DNA from: Hymenopus coronatus
Lineage: Eukaryota; Arthropoda; Insecta; Mantodea; Hymenopodidae
Assembly: GCA_030762935.1 (NCBI GenBank)
Contig: CM060881.1
Coordinates: 102,252,501 to 102,316,500, forward strand
Reading direction: 5' to 3'
Length of the DNA stretch: 64,000 nt
Of the stretch, positions 35,231 through 45,520 are shown one piece after another. The notes under the pieces are model-generated. The model saw only the letters and a list, made by a program, of their open reading frames with translations, searched no databases and was not told the origin of the DNA. Positions within the stretch are counted from its first letter, which is position 1. Each line of letters begins with the position of its first letter. The translations under genes were made by a program, and so were the position numbers.

Positions 35231-36319
35231 AGTTCTTTTCAATATTCAGTTATATTTGGTATGTTTTCTGTAGGTAGAGGAGGTGTAAGGAACAAGTATT
35301 TTTTTTTTTTTTTTTTTTTAGAATTTAGCAAAAAATGTACTATCTGTGTTAAAAAGTAAAATTTTAATCCAAATTGCTGCAATAATATCCATAACTTGTA
35401 AATATAAAGGTTTAAATTGTCATCGTATAGACATTTTACACATAATTATATTTGCATTTTATACTAGTTTAGGTGAATAAATGTAAAAAATTCTCTACTA
35501 TTTAATTTCCCTGACTATTTTGATCATGACTTGTGATCGTGGGAAGTGTCCAATCCAGTACATTGGCGCGTAAAACTCCAATTAATCAGGACTCATAATG
35601 TCTGTATTGTTTATCACACCCACGTGCATTTGTTTTCTCTCTGTACTAATGTTCGTCCCATAATAATAGTATCAGTGTGCAGTGATAATGGGGGAAGTTT
35701 CAAAAGTTTCGCTGATACAGATATATTAATTGTAAACTCAAAGTCACAGATTACTAAAAACAACAGAGAGAGTGTGGAACCAGTTCAACGAATTCTGTAA
35801 GCAATAAGGCTATGATCTCGTGCAAAACACTCCAACACAGGAGATTGCCACATTTTTTAAAGACTGGGCATTGAATATGAGGAAATATAATGCAGTCGAG
35901 TACTAGGAATTCTCTGTCAAATTCGTTATTCAGGAAGTAGTCTTATTAAATAGATAAATAAGCTCGCAACAAGTTGGTCGCGAATTTATCGATAAAAGTT
36001 GGAGTACTCGTTATATTACTAATGATAAAAATGTAGACAAACTTGTTAAAAATTAATAATTTCTTAAGCGAGCAATGATCCTCGTATTTAAATACTACTA
36101 TTACACAAGAAAGTACAGTATACTTTATTGAAGTCAGTATTCAGGATCCAAAACGATATACAAATTTTCCACTCATTATGAAATTTATGGTGAATTATAT
36201 CGGAAGATAAAGCTCAAATTAGCTCTGGGTTCATGAATCTTAAAATTCCTCGACATTCATCTTCTCAGGCAATGAAAAACCCTGAAAAAATTTATCCTTG
36301 TAGACCACCCTAAAAACTT
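35231..36319. other. Unassigned AT-rich sequence
   Basis: A T tract lies at 35301-35320. A forward frame at 35546-35800 has no domain I recognise. Confidence 0.4.
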
Positions 36320-36665
36320 TCTTAGAACATGACTCGCCTGTTATATATACTCATTAAAAAGTTCCCGGAATTTGTAAATAACACAGAAATAAGTTACCTA
36401 AAGACAATTTACACAACATTTCCTTCAAATAGTCTCCTTCCGTGTGGTATACTTCTGCCACCGCGCATAAAGAGACAGGAGGTATTCCTGGAAGCCATTT
36501 TAAAATACCTGTTATTGTGCGCTTGTCGCATGTACAGTATTTATTCAGCGCTTAAAATCTTGACTGAAACGTTTATACCAATCATACATCTCATCACAAC
36601 TTCACCATATGCTTCTTCCACATTGTTATTGTTGCGAAGGAGATGTGTTTAAGGAAACACACACC
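36320..36665 (-). pseudogene. Mariner-like transposase relic with a large internal deletion
   Basis: On the minus strand the N-terminal helix-turn-helix region can be read (KKHMVKL-like, then YDWYKRFSQDFKR near 36570). After less than 100 bp the extreme C-terminus follows (NGFQEYLLSLYARWQKYTT near 36500-36440). The catalytic core between them is gone, and stops and frame changes are present. This is what an internally deleted Tc1/mariner element looks like. The identification rests on the two end motifs only; the terminal repeats were not found. Confidence 0.5.
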
Positions 36666-37570
36666 TTCATGTTCAAGCGTGCCCCTATCCGACGTGAAAT
36701 GCGATTAACGAACATACATACCCAGCAAAAAGTAGTTGCAAGCAAAGAAAACAATCTTTATTAGCATGAACATTGAAATGAAGTGTTGTCATAGACGTTA
36801 CCAACACCTAAAAATAAAATATTCTTTACTTTGTATACATTAAATAGAAAAATAAACGATTCTGGAAACTTTTTAATATAGGATTATAGTTGCTATTACG
36901 CTCCAATACCCACAATACCATTTTAACTACTATTAATAAAGTAATCTTGTTTGCTCTGACTCTATTAATTTTGTTATTCTGAAGGGTAGTATGTCAACTG
37001 AAACTGAATGCGTTCTATGGACTGAAAATGCCCAACAAAAATAAACGGATGCGAAGGTTGAAGTACATCGAGCAGTTTAATCTATCAACGAATGACCACA
37101 AGCTTGATGGTTGCGTTTACTGGTAAGTACATTGATACTGTGTAACATAACACTGCATGTACAAACATGACATGACATAACCGCACATACGGATTACAAT
37201 ACACAGTCTAATAGGGATCGAACTTGAGCTTAAAAGAATGACACTCGAGAGAGGAAATATATGGTGATACTACAGCATATAGCGGGAAGGGTAAAACTAA
37301 GCAACACCATAGTGAAACAAGTGATTTCATTCAGGCAAGCACCATGAAAGACTTTTGGAAACAGCCACTTCAAATGCTTTTTTTTTTTTTTTTTTTTTTA
37401 TACTATTTATCAGTTTTATTTTTTTTTTTTGTGGATTTTTCTTTTTATTATAATTGTAATCTGCTTTCTTTATCGCCTTAATGGTGATTCAGTGCCCGTG
37501 GGGAAATGTATAGCATATGGAGTTTAGTATAAGTGTGTGTAGTATATGGGCGGTTAATTAGTTTAAGTAT
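36666..37570. other. Unassigned sequence with T tracts
   Basis: T tracts lie at about 37378-37400 and 37419-37430. The rest is AT-rich with no recognised gene. It may include an LTR-element interior, but no retroviral motif is visible. Confidence 0.35.
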
Positions 37571-38015
37571 TGTAAAATATGTATTTATTGATATAAATTT
37601 TAGTTAGAAATAAAGCGTTAAATTCACTGCTGCGAGTAATTCACTCAAAATTTGGACAGATTATGGCTGACCGCCATCCATGCCTCGCGCTCTACTGCGC
37701 GATAACACTGTACTGCAGTAACTCGCGACTCAGTACAACTCACAAAACAATACAATAGCTGCGCGCACTGTAATTTTTTCTCCTTTTACAGCTAGGGAAT
37801 ATAATAGAGTTTGCAAGAAGTTTCTAGAAGCAGACCATTCGAGAAGGACCGAGAGTCGCGTTCCGGAAGGTTTCAGTTAAAACCGTGCCGCATTGTTTTG
37901 TTTCCCAAGATCTCCAATTGTGAATGTTTCACATTTCCACTTGTACTGCATATACTAAGTGAACGCGAAAGAGGCCGCACACTGGGCAGCATTATTGCCG
38001 GTAATGGCAGTTACA
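37571..38015 (-). mobile_element. LTR with heat-shock-element array (family L2, copy 1)
   Basis: On the minus strand the candidate LTR starts TGTAACTGCC at 38015 and ends TTTTACA at 37571 (about 445 bp). It shares ordered blocks with the 54-kb LTR: TTCTAGAAACTTCT, then CCTAGCTGTAAAAGGA as a worn TATA region, then GTGAATTTAACGCTTTATTTCTAAC near the end. GC-rich R/U5-like sequence carries GCGCGCAGC and ACTGCAGTACAGTG. No target duplication is visible, so the ends are provisional. No coding interior is attached. It sits about 45 bp beyond the primer-site-like end of another LTR (38080-38346), which suggests insertion into an older element. Confidence 0.6.
37817..37868 (-). promoter_or_regulatory. 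Heat-shock-element cluster in an LTR
   Basis: Alternating GAA/TTC units are visible on the plus strand: GAAGTTTCTAGAA at 37817-37829 (three perfect units), TTCGAGAA at 37838-37845 and TTCCGGAA at 37861-37868. Such arrays bind heat shock factor trimers. On the minus strand they lie upstream of the worn TATA region GTAAAAGGA. Confidence 0.6.
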
Positions 38016-38079
38016 AATCTTGTAAATCTGATAGAATAATTAGGTAGATTTAAACATTGTCCACCAAGTTGGGCAGTAA

Positions 38080-38346
38080 ATTGCAGCACTGATTGCATTT
38101 ATCCCCAGCGCCGCGCACGCGTAGAAAACATCTAAACGGCGCTAGATAGAATGTCTCCAGACCACCGTAAGGGCCTGTGTGTTAGAAAATGGAAGAAGAC
38201 AGAGGATAGTGCAGCGCAATGACCTAAGGCTGTCATATAAAATGCAAAGTTAAAGTCAATAAATAATAAATGAATAATTATTTGTTTTGTGTACATTTGT
38301 CTCCATTTTCTCTGTAATGTCCATAAGGAAATAGTCGAAACCTACA
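38080..38346 (-). mobile_element. LTR related to the 22-kb LTR (family L1, copy 2)
   Basis: The minus strand begins TGTAGGTTTC at 38346, like TGTAGGCACTTC of the 22-kb copy, and ends near 38080. It is followed by a primer-site-like TACTGCCCAACTTGG (38077-38063). A TATAT then AGCCTTAGGT (38242-38220) matches the 22-kb TATA region. U5 words such as ACGCGTGCGCGGCGC correspond to the 22-kb ACGCATGTGCG. It is diverged, with no coding interior. Confidence 0.5.
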
Positions 38347-38501
38347 TGATTGTGCTGCGTTAGGGTAAATACATAAATTTGGTTGTTGTTGGTCAGCTGA
38401 TATCTTTGGGTCGCAACACTAAATAGTGATGAATTTACTAATATCAAAACGTATTATTCTCAAGAGGGGCAAATATTACTGGCTATAAAATCTTGTATGG
38501 G

Positions 38502-38503
<2 letters not shown>

Positions 38504-38560
<57 letters not shown>
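38504..38560. repeat. (TA)n microsatellite at the end of a family A copy
   Basis: A 57-bp TA run lies exactly where copy A19 should have its terminal TATACACTATGTACATAG hairpin, which suggests the hairpin arm expanded into a TA microsatellite. Confidence 0.85.
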
Positions 38561-38564
<4 letters not shown>

Positions 38565-38567
<3 letters not shown>

Positions 38568-39848
38568 AGTAGAGAAGGAATTTTAATTAAACCAAAATTA
38601 GATACCAAGATTTCACCGGAAATATCTAGATATGTTTTGAGATCTCCTACTTTTAGAATAAGATCCATGTTTGTGTTTTTGTGTGCGTAAGCGTATGTGT
38701 ATTTTGTACTTGAAAGCATAACTAAAAATGAATAGTCCCTTAGTACCAAACTTGGTATTTAAGTTTAACATCTCCCAAGGATGCGACACGAAGATGTTCA
38801 ACAAAATCTCCCACACTAAACTACCCTTTATACGGGAATATTTGTGAAAAAATTTATTTTCTCAAAAATGACTATCGGTTTGATTAAAATACCGCGTATT
38901 AAAGTTATTTACATAAAAAAATAAATTATATATCCTTGAATTTCCTGGGAAATGTCTCTGCAGTCCTCTAAAATCTAAATGACTATTGCATAACTAATGA
39001 ACTGTAACAGATAGACCAAAGCTTAACTACACAAAAATGTAGTTCTCGTCAAAAGAAACAATTTATGTCATTTGCGTATTTGTTGTGGAGCTAACCATTT
39101 CCGAAGTATTTCTTTTCATTGGTTTTAATTTTAAAACATGTGGTCTTTCAAAACCACTTGAAGCTTTAAACGCTATAATATATGAGGTAAGATAACAATA
39201 AATTCTGTTGCAGTATTTTCATACTGTATATTGCGTGCACCATCTAAGAATTTGTAAGTTACAAGTCATGGCGTATCACTAAATAATAGAATGCATCTGA
39301 TTTAATGTCATTATGCAAGAGAGAATTTGTTCACAATGTCTGAAAAAATTTAGAATTCTTTACAATTTATGCGGTTATGTGGTTCCAGTTAATGTATTCC
39401 CGACACATTCAAGAACCCGACATCAACTGAAAGATTCTATGTTGCAAGATAATGCTAATGTTCCAAGACATTATCTGTAAAACTGCATGTATTGCATTGC
39501 AAAAGGAATGGTATATGCTAAGCAAGAGAACGAGGACGTTTTTCTAATACTTTATAAACAATTTTTGTCCAGTGTGAACTTCTTTTGTTTTTCGTTTTAG
39601 CATCTCGAATATTATACCTATAATGGTTTAAAGTTATAATTTTAATGACAGTCGTATAGCGACAACTTTTAACATTTTAAAACATTGTGCATTCCTTTAG
39701 TTTCTTTCTACTGATAAGGAAGTAAGTAATAAGACCATTCTGATAATTTTCATCTCGATTAGCATGAAATGGAAAGAATTCTGTTTCGTAACATGTTGTT
39801 TATTTGGAGAGCAGGTAAAGAATCTAATGTGAATGGAACACATCGGCA
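38565..39848 (-). mobile_element. Family A repeat, copy A19, carrying an insertion
   Basis: A minus-strand body from GTAGAGAAGGAATTTTAATT at the tail, through GGATGCGACACGAAGAT (38779) and GCATAACTAATGAACTG (38988), to the head complement TAATGTGAATGGAACACATC at 39825-39844. About 430 bp at 39160-39595 do not belong to the family and are unassigned inserted sequence. Confidence 0.75.
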
Positions 39849-41170
39849 AAGCGACAGAGCATTCTCATGAAATAGGCATTCGAAGGACCTAAAGAATAAA
39901 ACTATGCAATAAGGATGCGGAAGATATCATCACACAACGATAATGTACAGTAAATACTGAAACACAATATTTCTTTCATTCGCCGAAATGTTTACAATAG
40001 CAAACGCAAATTAATGCTTAAAATTCGTAATTGTGAAATGGAATATCAATATAAAACGGATTTTAAAACATTGCAAACGGAAGAACTTATGTTATAATTC
40101 AACAGAATATCAACCATTATATTTTCTTTTAACCTGTTATAGTTAAAATTGATATTGCTGAAGTATTTGAATATTGCACAAAGTTTTGGCTACAGCAAAG
40201 TTTAAGCATTTTTAGCTTATAGGTATTACGTTTTGATTGTATTTTCTTGATTACGTGATAAAGAACAGGGTATATTAAAGTTAATTGAAGATATTAAGAA
40301 ATTCAACGAATTGTATATTTTATTGACAGATTGTGAGTTTACACTACAATATAGTGTACGTAGCGCAGTGGACGAATTACACACTAAAGAGTGTAAGTTC
40401 CATTTACGTCAGGCATGATATCGCAAACAACAACTTGGCTTGTGTACAGATTATGAAGTCCTAAACAGTAAAATAGGTCGACGTATATGCCATTTGTTTG
40501 GCATGTCATATCTTTCACCCGCATAGATAATGAGTGTTATACTCGTACTGCAGCTTTCGCTGCTTTTCAACAATGCAATGAAAGGATTGTAAAATGTGGT
40601 GATTATTTAGTGCACAACAATTTTTACAGTAGTCTACGTTTACACTGGAAATTTGAGGTAATGCCAGCGAGTATGTTAAATAAACAATGATTGGTTGTAG
40701 TGAAATATACTTCATACTTAGATCCACCTTACAAGAATGTAACGTAACGAATGTAGCTCTGCGACTAACCACCGTCACAGCGATAGACATTTTTAACCAC
40801 CTCAGAGCTTAAAGCTGACATCTAAAGTTTTAAAGAAAGTAGGAAGGAATTTTCTTCTTGTTTTCTACCAATCACCATTAACATGATCCATAGGAGAAAT
40901 TAATAAATGCCTCTTCTAAATGAAATTTACACTCTACCCGTGAAAGTAGTATTAATATCGAGTTGCAAATAGAATTCGCTGTTTTCTAATCACACGATGA
41001 AAGAACTGTAAAGTTTGCCAGTTATTTAGTAGACACTTTATACTTTGATTTTACTCTTTCATAAAGTAGGATTTGGGTTATTTGTCCTTAATACTGAAAA
41101 CAATTTGTTTATTATATTACCTCTTTTCTTTATAGTTTTAATTAAATAGCCCTGTTTCTATAATGGGAGA
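39849..41170. repeat. Unassigned sequence with a diffuse internal duplication
   Basis: The blocks at about 40545-40615 and 40965-41035 resemble each other (CGCTG-TTTTC, then GATGAAAG or AATGAAAGGATTGTAAA-TG, then TTATTTAG). The stretch at 40715-40790 resembles 45580-45660. This is a low-copy, decayed repeat of unknown type. No coding gene is supported. Confidence 0.4.
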
Positions 41171-41645
41171 CTATAGGTTATCTAAATTTTCTTTAGAAAT
41201 ATCATCATCTGGGTTTATTAATCCCAGTAATTTATACCTTTTCCTACGCAGATGTTCGCATTTGAAGATCATATGAGAGGATATTTTTTCCTCTTCATTG
41301 AACATGCATATTGGATCTTCTTTGAAGATTCCCACTGCATGTAAAAGTTCATTTAATTTAGAATAACCCATCAATAACCCTGTTATCAAGATTGTTGAGG
41401 ATCTGTTGAGTTTAAGCACATCTCTTCCTGTGCTTCCATCCTGTGTTTTCGTCCATTTTTGCTGATATTTAATCCACACATCAATGTTTTTGAAGAGAAT
41501 TTGTAGGGATGCTAAAACTGGTTCAGGGCCAGTAAATGATCGTGAACAGTGATCAAAGAACAGACCAGGAACTGATTCTGGAGTATATGGCATAAGACAA
41601 ATGTTTAAAGGATTCCTTCCTCTTGATAAGTAACCTACTTTCTTT
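41171..41645 (-). pseudogene. LINE remnant: end of RNase H and zinc-knuckle region
   Basis: The minus-strand open frame 41593-41171 (140 codons) matches the end of a non-LTR retrotransposon polyprotein. It begins in the tail of the RNase H domain (SRSFTGPEPVLASL near residues 16-30). The linker follows (KLNRSSTILITGLLMGYSK), then the zinc-knuckle region (CMFNEEEKISSHMIFKCEHL), where the second Cys is replaced by Asn. RKRYKLLGLI follows, then a natural-looking end. The reverse transcriptase is absent. The frame is strikingly open for its apparent decay, so it may be younger than the neighbouring LINE piece. RNase H would remove RNA from the RNA-DNA hybrid during retrotransposition; this fragment cannot do so. 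Confidence 0.75.
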
Positions 41646-41689
41646 GAAACGGAAATTTAAGACGTTATCTAAAGCATTCATGAAGGTAT

Positions 41690-42270
41690 AAGGGGAAGAT
41701 ACGCTGATAAACAGATCCATATACTCAGATAGCCATGTTGCACTTGAGGCTCTGTGTAGTCATAAGGGTGCCGGGCCAGAAAACTGACGAACTTTCATGA
41801 CAAGGAGCAGCTTCACAGTTTATTGGACCAGCTAGCTCTAGCAACATCTTGGTGTTTAATTAGAGAAACTACTAAGAACTGGTTCAAAAGCGAACATTAC
41901 AAGACCTGACGTAAAACCCTAGGAAATATAAATGGAAAACTATTTATCAAAGGACCACGTAAAGAAAGAGATGAGAGCCTGCTAAAATGTAGCAGCCTTC
42001 AGCTGAGAACAATTGCTGCTTTCCACACAGGGCATGTCCCTGTAAAAATGCCTTTCAGCACAATTGGTGTGATTCAGAGCAACTTAGTCTGCAGATTTTG
42101 CTGGAAGGAAGCTGTAACAGCCCAGCATATTTTATACTCCTGCGAAGCTTTAGCTCGCAAGAGATAGAAAGCTTTTGGGAAAATGTTTATAGAACCAGAA
42201 GTAACACCCATACCCATTTCAAGGCTGCACTCCTTTTTAAGGGAAGCAGGTGTAATGGGATGATTCTAAA
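41690..42270 (+). pseudogene. LINE remnant on the opposite strand: RNase H and zinc knuckle
   Basis: Reading across frames on the plus strand gives an RNase H YSDSHVALEAL motif near 41718, then KTDELS and QGAASQFIGPA near 41790-41830. A broken linker follows, then LQLRTIAAFHTGHVPVKMPF near 42000. An intact C-X2-C-X8-H-X4-C knuckle (CRFC, H, C) is at about 42092-42147, followed by EALARKR and a stop. A conserved-looking ISRLHSFLREAGVMG follows in another frame near 42213. The catalytic centre is deleted between the two RNase H parts. It lies tail-out from the minus-strand LINE piece, about 50-100 bp away. Confidence 0.75.
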
Positions 42271-43010
42271 CGATACAGATAGTACTATAAGCCCCAGACT
42301 GAAGTGCACCTTGAGAAATAATGTAAATCTGTAGCGTAAATGGATGAATTGTGCAGACCCTTTCCTTACCAAAGTATCTACTTTTTGTTGCCTAAAATTC
42401 CCTTTTGTCTTGACACCCATCGAAGAGTAACCGTGTCGTCTTTTTTCAGTCGTATAGGGATTATGAGGCAGTTCCAGAGTAACTTAGAGATCATCTGATG
42501 ACTTACAATTGCATTTTAGACTGCCTGACTATCAGAGAAAATACAGCGGTAGCCACCTTTGTAGCTTCATTTTAGATTTTCCCTTAAACAGGTTTCAATT
42601 ATAGAAATACTTCGGCTTGGGATATAGTGGTATTACGACCAAGCGCAACATAAATTTCGCTCTTTGGCACATCTCCATGTATTCCAGCTTCTAATCTATT
42701 GTCTATTTTAGAGCACTCTGGGTACCAAATCAGATTTCCCTTTTTACAATATAACTACTTCTGACTGGATTTTAATGTGATTTTGAACGGCTCGTCAAAA
42801 CATAATTTTGGAATCCTATAATCACTCTTCATCTCAAGCCAGGAGATGTTGAGATAAGTACTTTACAGAGCTCTACTAATGACAGGGTACATTTAATGAA
42901 CAAGGAATGCTTGTGAGGGATTTTGCTCAAATTTCAATTCGCATTTTTACTATCCACACTCAGTCTAAGAATACATTGAAGTACAGAAGCAGATTAAAGA
43001 TTACAGTGGT
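42271..43010. other. Unassigned sequence
   Basis: It may include LINE 3' untranslated sequence just after the coding relic. No other feature was recognised. Confidence 0.35.
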
Positions 43011-43430
43011 TGGCACCTGAGCCATGGTCCAGAGAATCGCACGTAGACCCTTATGGCCCACAGCGTCTTATGTGACCCTAGAGAGGGGTGAGGGTATAGA
43101 CCTGACGGCCAACATACATCTCGATGCCCAAAATCCCCGAAGGCGATTCCCGATCGGAATTACCCACAAGGCTATTAGAAGGAACACATTACAATGCGGA
43201 AGCCATTCGCAACCCCAACCCGCCAAACACTGTCGCCTTTTCCTTATATCTGGAAGGGATGGCAAGGAAATTATGGGCATGGGAAAAATTCGAGGGCTTG
43301 AAATCACCAAGTAATCGTCTTGGGAAAAACCCACGAAAAAGGCCATGGGGTCAGGTGGGCCGAACATGGGTGAAATCTCACGAACTGTTGAATGCGAATA
43401 GCACCAAGCGCGTTTAGTGGGTTTCCAGTA
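43011..43430 (+). other. GC-richer island with overlapping open frames, unidentified
   Basis: About 420 bp near 50% GC in AT-rich surroundings. Forward frames 43024-43314 and 43124-43417 and the reverse frame 43367-43068 are all open for 96-99 codons. None shows a domain I know. High GC lowers stop-codon frequency, so openness alone does not prove coding. It could be a fragment of an unknown element or an exon. Confidence 0.35.
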
Positions 43431-44090
43431 ACTCGGTTATCAAGTTCAGTAACACAAGAACATATAAAGTAAGACAACTCAGAAGAGTTGTATCATGTAG
43501 GATCCTGACTTACACACATACACACACAAATCTGATGTGTTCCATTCACATGACTTTCTCGCCTATTCTGCAACAAACTATTCCTCCGAAAACGTATTCT
43601 TCTATCTTCATATTAATCAAGATTAGCATTAGCAGAAGTGGTCTTAGTGCCTATTTACTTGTTAGTAGAAAAGAAGTAAGGGAACACATTAGGTTGATGC
43701 GATAGTTCAATATTTTTAAAGCTGATCTCTATGAGACTGCAATTCAGTTTTCTTTACATGAACTAAATAGTAAATTTTAAATATATTAAATCGAAGCCAA
43801 TAAAAAGGTATACCTCGAAAACGAGTAACTTCACAAAAAATATCTGATATACATTGCGTGTTTTTAAGAGAGTTACATTGTTAGTGTTATAAGTTTAAGT
43901 GTATGTATTAATGCTTTACCAGTTTTGTGAAGTCATCCAGATGAAGAGGTGAATATCTTTAATGTATCTGTGTTCACAGAAATCATTTTAGCTTTTTTTT
44001 CGAAAAACTTTCCCTGATAAGGATAGTTTATTTTGTAGGGATTTTCTTGAAAATTTTAGAGTTGCGTCCTTGGAAGTTGCAAAATTTAAG

Positions 44091-44772
44091 GTGATGCATC
44101 TGTGAAAACTGGAAAATCCACAGTATGATTAACACCTTGTTGAAGTTTATACTAGTAATTATAAACAGTACTACTGATTTTTTTCCACATATAAAATTAT
44201 ACCTTGAATGTTTATTTAAATGACACTGTTTTCTGTTTAAAGTCATTTGTCTAAAAAAAATGAGACACGCGGTGTCTGTTTAAAAATACACTTAAACAGT
44301 AAATTAGTTTACAAATAGGTAAGTCAAATGACATTGTTATAAAAGTTCTAATTAATGTAGAAACATGATACTTTATAAAGTCTCCAAAACTTAAGTTTTC
44401 AAAACTTAAAAACTAATTCCTAAAAATTGGATCAATAGTTTCTCACAGTATATGATCATTTGCTTTACTGTTCTTTTGAGAGACAGTATACAAATTTTGA
44501 AATAAATTAGTGAAAAATTGCATGGTGTGGATCATTTTGAGTATAGTAAAAGAGTGTTGAAGAAAAGTTTACAAGAAGATAAGGCTTGAAGTTGGAAGTG
44601 CGTGTTAATAGCTATCCATATTGGCTTCACCTAATCTGTAGTTAAGAGCACCAAGCGGTGATAACTATCTATATTCTTAAAGTTTAAAATCAATATAATT
44701 TCTTTATGAAAAAAAATTACATTTTTAAATTATTTTAACAATTTTTCGTCAGATTTGACAGATGCATCTACT
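44091..44772. mobile_element. Element F (MITE-like), copy F1, nested in A20
   Basis: About 680 bp with an 11-bp perfect inverted repeat near its ends: GATGCATCTGT at 44093-44103 and ACAGATGCATC at 44758-44768. It interrupts family A sequence. It shares blocks with 53593-53830 and 61955-62255, including GGCTTGAAGTTGGAAGTGCG, CTTAAAGTTT and the GATGCATC end. No coding frame. The class is unknown and the target duplication is unclear. Confidence 0.65.
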
Positions 44773-44966
44773 AAATATCACAGATTATCTTCTTAACTAG
44801 AAAGTTTGGTATTTAAACCTCTTTCTTTTGAGTGATGATGTGCACAGTCAAACACACACTGAGAGTTGTTCCAAAAATACCGCTTTTGTATCCGGGGACC
44901 TCTAAAACCCTTTTTGGTGAAATTTCGACTTTGGATCTGTGGGTGAAATATAACACTTTCTACTTA

Positions 44967-45471
44967 CCGATTTAGGTGGCTCAGGTGGTTTCATCTATAG
45001 CGATATTCGGGAGGTCCGGGTTCACTCCCCGTCGACCGCGCACTCTGGCCCTGGGTTATTTCCTGGGGCCTCTTAGGAGAATGCTGGGGTGCTGTATCTA
45101 ACATAGTTCTTTTCCTTTCACTACTTCTTTTCATTACCCTTTTTCATCTTCCAGGTCGACGGCAGATGTAACTTGTGGCTTTGAAGGCAGATGGCATGGT
45201 CGCGTGCTCCGAGTGAAACTCTCTTCCCCCTTGATGCGCTGGTTGAGATTAGGTGCCGTTGGAGTGGCATTCCTCCGGCGGCCTCCGTGGCGCGCCAGGG
45301 CTGCCATCTAGCGACACTGTTAGGGATTGCCGTCGTCTCTGCGCTTGGTCTCGTCATATACCGTGTGCTCGCCTGGTGTCCTTTCCTCTCATACCTTTCC
45401 CCGGGGGTAGTAGGCCGCAAAAGATCAAAAAGTCGCCGTTGTCGAGGTATCTCTTGCCGCTACCATACTTG
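44967..45471 (+). mobile_element. tRNA-derived SINE, family C, nested in A20
   Basis: An insertion of about 505 bp between CACTTTCTACTTA (44954-44966) and CACTTTCTCTACTTA (45472-45486), a target duplication differing by one CT. The A box TGGCTCAGGTGG is at 44977-44988 and the B box-like GGTTCACTCCC at 45019-45029. The body has TTTCCTGGGGCCTCTTAGGAG and a GC-rich 3' half that is open in several frames by chance. RNA polymerase III would transcribe the intact ancestor. Confidence 0.85.
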
Positions 45472-45520
45472 CACTTTCTCTACTTAATGCAATATTTGTA
45501 CATTGCAGAGAAAAAAAAAA

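Larger units (their letters stand above)
43532..45520 (+). mobile_element. Family A repeat, copy A20, carrying two nested insertions
   Basis: The head AATCTGATGTGTTCCATTCACATG starts at 43532, directly after a (CA) stretch. The body continues to CGTCCTTGGAAGTTGC (44065), is interrupted by element F (44091-44770), and resumes with AAGTTTGGTATTTAAACC (44802). It then reaches GGGTGAAATATAACACTTTCTACTTA, is interrupted by a family C SINE, and ends after it with TTTGTACATTGCAGAGAAAAAA. Confidence 0.85.

Noticed and set aside
36329..36652. 107-codon plus-strand gene
   Set aside because: It is the antisense shadow of the minus-strand mariner relic.
43024..43417. A definite protein-coding gene in the GC island
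   Set aside because: Open frames on both strands, no recognised domain and no splice or start evidence; kept only as an unexplained island.
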